From Betaproteobacteria bacterium (lineage in GTDB: Bacteria > Pseudomonadota > Gammaproteobacteria > Burkholderiales > Rhodocyclaceae), in the NCBI GenBank assembly GCA_947478755.1, contig CANJXH010000008.1, positions 1 to 35,921 of the forward strand: a DNA stretch of 35,921 nucleotides, read 5' to 3'. This document shows, in pieces, positions 9,858 to 16,358 of this stretch. Below the pieces are notes generated by a model, which searched no databases, was not told the DNA's origin, and saw only the letters and a list, made by a program, of their open reading frames with translations. A program made the translations under genes and the position numbers. Numbering within the stretch: the stretch's first letter is position 1; each line of letters opens with the position of its first letter.

Positions 9858-10805
9858 ATGTCCAAGCTGAACTACAAGCACCTGCGTTATTTCTGGATGG
9901 TCGCCAAGACCGGCAGCATCGCGCGCGCCAGCAAGCAACTGCACCTGACACCGCAATCGATCAGCGGCCAGCTCGCCGAGTTCGAGTCGATCCTCGGGGT
10001 GAAGCTGTTTCGCCGTGCCGGCCGCGGCCTCGAACTCACCGACACCGGCCAGCACCTGCTCGGTTACGCCGAGCAGATCTTCGTGCTGGGTGATGAACTG
10101 ATGGATGCCGTGCGCGACGGCGTACTGCCGCAAAGCACGCCGTTTCGCGTCGGCATTGCCGATTCGGTGCCGAAGATGGTGGCGTATCGGCTAGTCGAAC
10201 CGGCGCTCAGCCCGGAGAGCACGATCCGCCTGATCTGCCGCGAAGGCCGCCTGACCATGCTGCTGGCCGAGCTGGCCGTGCACCATCTCGACATGGTGAT
10301 CGCCGACCGGCCGATGCCCGCCAACCTGAATGTGCGTGGCTACGATCACTTTCTCGGCGAAAGCGGCGTCACCGTATTTGCGATCCCGGCACTGGTGAAG
10401 AAGGGCCGGGCCGAGTTCCCCGCCCTGCTTGATGGCGCGCCCTTCCTGATGCCGGGAGAGGACGTGGCCCTACATCCACGACTGATGCGCTGGTTCGAGT
10501 CTGAGCGCATCAAGCCGCGCATCGTCGGTGAATTCGACGACAGCGCACTGCTGCTTGCCTTCGGTCAGGCAGGGGCCGGTTTCTTCGTCGGCCCGACAGC
10601 GATCGAGCGATACATCGCGGAACAATATCGCGTCACCATCGTCGGGCGTGTCGACGCGGTACGCGAACAGGTCTATGTCATCACCAACGAACGCAAGCTC
10701 ACGCACCCGGTCATCGCGGCTATCTGTAATACCGCGCAACACAACATCTTCGGCAGCGTTGCATCACGAAAAAACTCAGGCAGCAAGTCCGCGCGGAAGA
10801 AATGA
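9858..10805 (+). CDS. nhaR: LysR-family transcriptional regulator, NhaR-like
   Basis: From ATG 9858: MSKLNYKHLRYFWMVAKTGSIARASKQLHLTPQSISGQLAEFESILGVKLFRRAGRGLELTDTG; N-terminal HTH and effector domain of NhaR type. Confidence 0.8.
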   Translation: MSKLNYKHLRYFWMVAKTGSIARASKQLHLTPQSISGQLAEFESILGVKLFRRAGRGLELTDTGQHLLGYAEQIFVLGDELMDAVRDGVLPQSTPFRVGIADSVPKMVAYRLVEPALSPESTIRLICREGRLTMLLAELAVHHLDMVIADRPMPANLNVRGYDHFLGESGVTVFAIPALVKKGRAEFPALLDGAPFLMPGEDVALHPRLMRWFESERIKPRIVGEFDDSALLLAFGQAGAGFFVGPTAIERYIAEQYRVTIVGRVDAVREQVYVITNERKLTHPVIAAICNTAQHNIFGSVASRKNSGSKSARKK

Positions 10806-10901
10806 TGCCGGCCACGAGCCTTGCCGGGCGTAACGGAAACGGGCACGTGACGAGGCCATATAATCCGCAGAGTGCTTTCATCAGAATCTGGTAACCAAAC
10901 C

Positions 10902-11678
10902 TTGAAACTCGCCACCTGGAATGTGAACTCGCTCAAGGTACGCCTGCCGCATGTGCTGGACTGGCTGGCGACCGAGCAACCCGATGTGCTCTGCCTGCAG
11001 GAGACCAAGCAGGAAGACAAGGCATTCCCCTTTGCCGAACTCGAAGCCGCGGGCTACACCGCTCACCACAACGGCCAGAAGACGTACAACGGCGTTGCGC
11101 TGCTGGGCAGGATTGCAGCGACCGATGTGACGCGCGACATTCCGGATTTCGACGACCCGCAGAAACGCATCATCGCGGCAACCTACGATGGCGTGCGGGT
11201 GATCTGCGCCTACATCCCAAATGGCCAGGAAGTGGGTTCGGAAAAATATGAATACAAGTTGCGCTGGCTGGCGGCACTGCAAGGATGGCTGCAACAGGAA
11301 ATACAGCGTTATCCGCGGCTCGCGTTGCTCGGCGACTACAACATTGCGCCGGAAGACCGTGACGTGCACGACCCCGCGGCCTTCAAGGACCAGGTGCTGT
11401 GCTCGGTGCCGGAGCGTGAGGCGTTTCAGAAATTCATCGGCATGGGCTTGAGTGATTCGTTCCGCCAGTTCGAGCAGGCCGAAAAAAGCTACAGCTGGTG
11501 GGACTACCGGATGATGGGCTTTCGCCGCAATGCCGGCCTGCGCATCGACCATATCCTCTTGTCGCCACCGCTCGCGGCAACTTGCAGTACCTGTCGCATC
11601 GACAAGGCCCCGCGCAAGCTGGAGCGACCATCCGACCACGCGCCAGTGGTCGCCGAGCTGACCTTGCCGCCGGCTTGA
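10902..11678 (+). CDS. xth: Exodeoxyribonuclease III / AP endonuclease
   Basis: Probable TTG start at 10902: (M)KLATWNVNSLKVRLPHVLDWL...DVLCLQETKQEDKAFP...GDYNIAPEDRDVHDP...RIDHILLS...SDHAPVVAEL. Confidence 0.93.
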   Translation: MKLATWNVNSLKVRLPHVLDWLATEQPDVLCLQETKQEDKAFPFAELEAAGYTAHHNGQKTYNGVALLGRIAATDVTRDIPDFDDPQKRIIAATYDGVRVICAYIPNGQEVGSEKYEYKLRWLAALQGWLQQEIQRYPRLALLGDYNIAPEDRDVHDPAAFKDQVLCSVPEREAFQKFIGMGLSDSFRQFEQAEKSYSWWDYRMMGFRRNAGLRIDHILLSPPLAATCSTCRIDKAPRKLERPSDHAPVVAELTLPPA

Positions 11679-11692
11679 GCCTGCGGCCCGGG

Positions 11693-11710
11693 CTGGCCCG
11701 CGAGGGCCAG
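11693..11710. terminator. Perfect 7-bp hairpin between convergent genes, possible bidirectional terminator
   Basis: CTGGCCC-GCGA-GGGCCAG between the xth stop (11678) and the stop of the minus-strand phosphotransferase (11716); no T tract, so weak. Confidence 0.35.
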
Positions 11711-11715
11711 ACCAA

Positions 11716-13137
11716 TCAGGCCAGCAGGTGCTTCGCTACGTTGCCGATCATGTAGCCGTAGTAATGTTGCGCGGCATACATCTGTGTCAGCTCTGGGTGG
11801 TCGGTCTTGTTCATCATGTCCTGCGTGCGAATCGCGAAGGCGGCCACACGCAGATCGGCCAGCACGGCGTAGAACTTCTCGCGTGCCGGGCTGTATTCCT
11901 TGCCGCCATGCTGGTAGTAGTGCGCGAGGAATTCGTCCCAGGGCATGAACTGGTCGATCCACTTGCGCGGATAGGCAATGTCCTCGACCGGGTCGCCGGG
12001 ATGGGCCAGTTCCCAGTCGAGCATCACGCTGAAGCGGTCGCCGTCCATCATGATGTTGGTGAGGCCGGCATCGCCATGCACCAGGCGCGGCGGGCCATCG
12101 TCGTGCGGCACATTGCCACGCAGCCATGACAGCGCGGCGAGGAAGGTCGGCGAAGGCTGCAGATGGTGATTGCGATAGTAGCGTTCGCAGATGTCGATTT
12201 CGCGATGCAGAAAGTCCTGCAGCGACAGCGCCGGGTCGTAGAACTTGCGCGGCAGATTGAGTTTGCCGAGATCAAGCTGATGCAGGCGAGCGAGGAATTC
12301 GGCGAGTGCCCTGGCGGCGGCCTTCATCTCCGGGCCGGCAACGACGCCAGCCATGGTGTTGGTTGCCGCTGCGCCGGAAGCACGACGCGTGACCATGAAG
12401 GACTCGCCAAATACACCAGCGTCGGCTTCCAGCAGTACAGGTTCGGGCACGGCAAGGCCGTGTGCATGCAGTGCGGCGACGAGGTCGTATTCGTCAACGA
12501 CCGTGCTCTCCACCGCGCCATGCGGCACATCGCGGCGGATGACGACCGGATGCGGTTTGCCATCGGCCTCCATGTCCACCAGCAGGGTTTCCTTGGAAAA
12601 ACCGGAGAGCACGGGCTTCACCTGCGTCACGCGCAAAGCCTTCAGGTGCGGCAGCTTCGCCGCAAGGTAGGTGGTAAGCCGCTCCGGCGTGACGTCGCGC
12701 AAGGCGCGACGTTCGAGGCTTCGCTGTGGAATGTTTACTGCTTCAATGAGCGCGGCGTGGCGCGCGAGAAAATCCTGCTCGGCCTGCACCGCCTTGCGGC
12801 TGATGTCGTCACTGACCGACGCTGCAGCGCGGCCCATGCGCACCGTGAGCATGTCTTCAACAGCGGCCCCCAGTGTCTGGTTGGCCAACACCGGATCACC
12901 CGACAGCGCGGGCAACTGCTTGCCGGCATCGGCCAGCAGAGCGGACTCGACGCGACTCCAGTCCGCAATCAGGCCGTCGAGGCCCTCTTCACGCGTGATC
13001 AGGTTGCGCAGGCCGCGGCCGATGAGATAGGCCACGGTCTGGGCATGGGCCGAACCGAGGTCAGGCATGACGGTCTGTTCGAGCTCGCGCAGCAGCAGGC
13101 CGAGCGTGCGTTTGGTTTCCGGCTGCAATCCGGGCAT
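11716..13137 (-). CDS. Aminoglycoside phosphotransferase/ACAD10-like kinase-fold protein with an extra N-terminal helical region
   Basis: 473 aa from MPGLQPETKRTLG; APH motifs LVHGDAGLTNIMMDGDRFSVMLDWELAHPGDPVEDIAY; ~170 aa upstream of the kinase fold. Confidence 0.85.
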   Translation of the reverse strand: MPGLQPETKRTLGLLLRELEQTVMPDLGSAHAQTVAYLIGRGLRNLITREEGLDGLIADWSRVESALLADAGKQLPALSGDPVLANQTLGAAVEDMLTVRMGRAAASVSDDISRKAVQAEQDFLARHAALIEAVNIPQRSLERRALRDVTPERLTTYLAAKLPHLKALRVTQVKPVLSGFSKETLLVDMEADGKPHPVVIRRDVPHGAVESTVVDEYDLVAALHAHGLAVPEPVLLEADAGVFGESFMVTRRASGAAATNTMAGVVAGPEMKAAARALAEFLARLHQLDLGKLNLPRKFYDPALSLQDFLHREIDICERYYRNHHLQPSPTFLAALSWLRGNVPHDDGPPRLVHGDAGLTNIMMDGDRFSVMLDWELAHPGDPVEDIAYPRKWIDQFMPWDEFLAHYYQHGGKEYSPAREKFYAVLADLRVAAFAIRTQDMMNKTDHPELTQMYAAQHYYGYMIGNVAKHLLA

Positions 13138-13207
13138 TGGAACACTCCTCGCGATGATGGTTTTAGGACTGGGCCAAGTATAACGCCCACCCGCTGCAGA
13201 ACCTTGT

Positions 13208-13981
13208 CTAGAGCGCGTTCGCGAGACTGACGTAGTCGGCGACCGAGAGCTCTTCCGGCCGCGCAGTGGGACGAATGCCAAGACCTTCCAGCGCTGCTTC
13301 GTCGAACAAGTCGCGCAGGGTGTTGCGCAGCATCTTGCGCCGCTGCGAAAACGCCATGCTGACGAGGCGGGCAAACGCAGCCTCATCACGCGCATCAAGC
13401 GTAGCTGCAGGTTTGGGAATCAGACGCACGATGGCCGAGTCCACTTTCGGTGCAGGCGTGAAGGCACCGGGCGGCACGATGAACAGGCGCTCCATGTGAA
13501 AGCGGTATTGCAGCATCACCGACAGCCGGCCGAACTCGCTGCCACCCGGCTCGGCCACCATGCGATCGACCACTTCCTTTTGCAGCATGAAATGCATGTC
13601 CCGCACCTGCGCGGCAAAACTCGCGAGATGAAACAGCAGCGGCGTGGAGATGTTGTAGGGCAAATTGCCGACAATGCGAAGCTCACGAGAAGTTCCCGTT
13701 CCCAGTTGCGAGAAATCGAACTTCAGTGCATCGCCTTCGTGAATCGTCAGTTGCCCGGTGGTGAAACGCTGCTTGAGATCAGCAATCAGGTCACGATCGA
13801 TTTCCACCACGTGCAAGTGTCCCAGTGCTTCCAGCAGCGGCGCCGTGATCGCTGCCTGGCCAGGGCCGATCTCGACCATCAGTTCGCCGCGTTGCGGATT
13901 GATCGCTTCGACGATGTTGCGAATCACGCCCGGCGAATTGAGGAAGTTCTGGCCGAAGCGCTTGCGAGGAATGTGGGCCAT
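13208..13981 (-). CDS. rsmA/ksgA: 16S rRNA (adenine1518/1519-N6)-dimethyltransferase
   Basis: 257 aa; [22 protein letters not shown]...[12 protein letters not shown]...[16 protein letters not shown]. Confidence 0.97.
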   Translation of the reverse strand: MAHIPRKRFGQNFLNSPGVIRNIVEAINPQRGELMVEIGPGQAAITAPLLEALGHLHVVEIDRDLIADLKQRFTTGQLTIHEGDALKFDFSQLGTGTSRELRIVGNLPYNISTPLLFHLASFAAQVRDMHFMLQKEVVDRMVAEPGGSEFGRLSVMLQYRFHMERLFIVPPGAFTPAPKVDSAIVRLIPKPAATLDARDEAAFARLVSMAFSQRRKMLRNTLRDLFDEAALEGLGIRPTARPEELSVADYVSLANAL

Positions 13982-13996
13982 CGACCAAAAACCTTT

Positions 13997-14080
13997 AAGC
14001 CACAGAGGACACAGAGAAATTCAAACCCGAACGCATCACGATTAGTTTCTCTCTGTGTCCTCTGTGAACTCTGTGGCTAA
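13997..14080. repeat. Imperfect inverted repeat built from CCACAGAG / GACACAGAG units (pdxA-ksgA junction)
   Basis: Left arm 13995-14020 TTAAGCCACAGAGGACACAGAGAAAT; reverse complement of the right arm TTAGCCACAGAGTTCACAGAGGACACAGAGAGAAAC: same sequence with one extra 9-nt unit. Confidence 0.9.
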
Positions 14081-15033
14081 TTGACTTTGGCATTTCTCTT
14101 TGCGGCGACGATTTCTGCGGCCATCTTTACCGCAGCGAACAGGCTGCCCGGATCCGCACGGCCGGTGCCGGCAAGATCAAGCGCCGTGCCATGGTCGACC
14201 GAGGTGCGCACGATGGGCAAGCCGAGCGTGACATTGACACCGTCTTCGAAGGCCGCGTACTTGAGCACGGCAAGGCCCTGGTCGTGATACATCGCCAGCT
14301 GGGCATCGGAACCGGACAAGACCTTGCGAGTGAACAGCGTATCGGCCGGCAGCGGCCCGACGACATCCATGCCCTGATCGCGCAAACGCTTCAACACCGG
14401 CGTGATGACGTCGATTTCTTCGCGCCCCATGTGGCCGTCTTCACCCGCGTGCGGGTTTAGCCCGGCGACAAGGATGCGCGGACGGGCAATGCCGAACTTG
14501 TTGCGCAGGTCGGCATCAAGGATGCGCAGCGTCGACTCGAGCTCCTCTTGCGTGATGGCAGCGGGCACATCCTTCAACGCGAGATGGGTTGTCGCAAGCG
14601 CCACGCGCAGGCCAGCACCGGCCAGCATCATCACTACCTTCGGCGTGCCGGTTTTTTCGGCGAGGTATTCGGTATGACCGGTGAACGCAAGGCCACCATC
14701 ATTGATGACGCTTTTTTGCACTGGTGCTGTCACCATCGCGGCATAACGTCCATCGCGGCAGCCCTGCAAGGCAGCATCGATGACATCGATCACGTAAGGC
14801 GCGTTGCGCGCGTCGAGCCGGCCCGGATGGCTGGGGACGCGTAAAGGGACGTGCTGAATATCCAGTCCAGAGGCCGATTTGCCGATCAGCTGTGCACGCG
14901 TCTCGATCAGGTCGCGGTCACCAATGACGACGATGCGCGCGGGCAAGCCGGCATCATCAAGGGCAAGGCATATTTCGGGGCCGATGCCGGCAGGCTCGCC
15001 GCTGGAGACGGCAACGACGGGGAGCGTGCTCAA
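14077..15033 (-). CDS. pdxA: 4-hydroxythreonine-4-phosphate dehydrogenase
   Basis: 318 aa; SSGEPAGIGPEICL, VTAPVQKSVINDGGLAFTGHTEYLAE, LNPHAGEDGHMGREEI, AMYHDQGLAVLKY. Confidence 0.97.
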   Translation of the reverse strand: MSTLPVVAVSSGEPAGIGPEICLALDDAGLPARIVVIGDRDLIETRAQLIGKSASGLDIQHVPLRVPSHPGRLDARNAPYVIDVIDAALQGCRDGRYAAMVTAPVQKSVINDGGLAFTGHTEYLAEKTGTPKVVMMLAGAGLRVALATTHLALKDVPAAITQEELESTLRILDADLRNKFGIARPRILVAGLNPHAGEDGHMGREEIDVITPVLKRLRDQGMDVVGPLPADTLFTRKVLSGSDAQLAMYHDQGLAVLKYAAFEDGVNVTLGLPIVRTSVDHGTALDLAGTGRADPGSLFAAVKMAAEIVAAKRNAKVN

Positions 15034-15057
15034 GATGCCCGACCGGCAACTGCCAGG

Positions 15058-16353
15058 CTACTTGTCTTCGAGGCGGTATTCGACATAGGCCGAATCGCGC
15101 TGCTGACGCAGCCAGTCCTGAAAGGCTTCATCGGCTTTGCGCTCGCGAATGGCCGCGCGCGCGACCATGCGCTGACGTTCCTTGGAGCCTTCGTCAACCC
15201 GGCGTTCGAGCACCTGGATCAGGTGCAACCCGAACTGGGACTGAACAATCCGGCTGACCTCGCCGACCTTGAGGTCGTTCATGGTGCGCTCGAATTCGGG
15301 AACGGTATCGCCTTCATAGAGCCAACCCAGATCGCCTCCCTTGGATGCCGAGCCGTCTTCGGAATACAGCCTTGCCAGCTCGGCAAAATCGGAACCGTTG
15401 TCAAGTCGCTCCTTGACCGAAATCATCTTGCGCCGCGCGTCGGACTCGGACGTGATTTCGTTTATCTTGATGAGGATGTGGCGGGCATGGGTTTGCTTCA
15501 AGGCGGGCAAGCCCTGCTTCGCCTCTTCACGCGCTACCAGCTTGACGATGTGGAAACCCGCCGGGCTGCGCAGGACATCGGACACATCTCCGGGATTCAT
15601 CTTGGCAACGGCTTCTGCAAACAGGGTTGGCAAACGATCCAGCGGACGCGTGGCCAGCACGCCGCCGGTGAGGGCATCCGGCGCATCCGAGAAAGTTGCA
15701 GCGACCTTGCCGAAATCTTCACCCGCCTTGATCTGCATGTAGGCCTGTTCTGCGCGAGAACGCCTGCCGGCCAATTGCTCAGGTGTCGCCTGTTCCGGTG
15801 CCCTGACGAGAATATGGGCAACGCTGACGCCCCCGGCATCGGCGGGCGGCGGGTTGGCAAGGTAATTGTCGATTTCACCGTCCGATACCTGCACGGTATT
15901 TTCGATCACTCGTTCGCGCAATCGGCTGAGGGTGAATTGTTCTCGAATGTCCTGGCGGAAATGTTCCCAGCTCATGCCGTCACGTTCAATCGACGTTCTC
16001 ATCTCGGACACGGAAATACTGTTGCTTTCGGCAATGCGGGCAATGCTCGACTCAAGCTCCGACTCGCCGATTGATGTGCCGGATTCCTTCGCGAACTGCA
16101 GCTGGATACGATCCATCACCAGCTGTTCCAGCACCTGCCTGGCAAGCACGTCTTGGGCCGGCAGTTGAATCTTCTGTGCGCGGAGCTGTTGCTCGGCCAG
16201 GGCCAGTCTGGAATTCAGGTCGTACTGGGTGACGACTTCGTTGTTCACCACCGCAACGACGCGATCAGCAGCAATGACCGACGCTGCCTGGCTGGTAACA
16301 GCCGGCAGCAGCAACAGGCAGGGAAGCAGCAATACGAGTTGGCGCAATTTCAT
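15058..16353 (-). CDS. surA: Periplasmic chaperone / peptidyl-prolyl isomerase SurA
   Basis: From MKLRQLVLLLPCLLLLPAVTSQAA; VVNNEVVTQYDLNSRL, two parvulin domains (VSVAHILVRAPE..., QTHARHILIKINE...GGDLGWLYEGDTVPEFE). Confidence 0.95.
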   Translation of the reverse strand: MKLRQLVLLLPCLLLLPAVTSQAASVIAADRVVAVVNNEVVTQYDLNSRLALAEQQLRAQKIQLPAQDVLARQVLEQLVMDRIQLQFAKESGTSIGESELESSIARIAESNSISVSEMRTSIERDGMSWEHFRQDIREQFTLSRLRERVIENTVQVSDGEIDNYLANPPPADAGGVSVAHILVRAPEQATPEQLAGRRSRAEQAYMQIKAGEDFGKVAATFSDAPDALTGGVLATRPLDRLPTLFAEAVAKMNPGDVSDVLRSPAGFHIVKLVAREEAKQGLPALKQTHARHILIKINEITSESDARRKMISVKERLDNGSDFAELARLYSEDGSASKGGDLGWLYEGDTVPEFERTMNDLKVGEVSRIVQSQFGLHLIQVLERRVDEGSKERQRMVARAAIRERKADEAFQDWLRQQRDSAYVEYRLEDK

Positions 16354-16358
16354 GATGG

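Noticed and set aside
12163-13230. 355-aa plus-strand ORF antisense to the phosphotransferase
   Set aside because: Shadow ORF; the minus strand has clear APH-fold motifs.
13138-13398. N-terminal extension of the phosphotransferase ORF (track start at 13398)
   Set aside because: It would overlap ksgA (13208-13981) on the same strand and has low-complexity S/R-rich sequence; MPGLQPETK at 13137 is the sensible start.
14851-16074. 407-aa plus-strand ORF antisense to surA/pdxA
   Set aside because: Shadow ORF crossing a sense-strand gene boundary; no domain signature.
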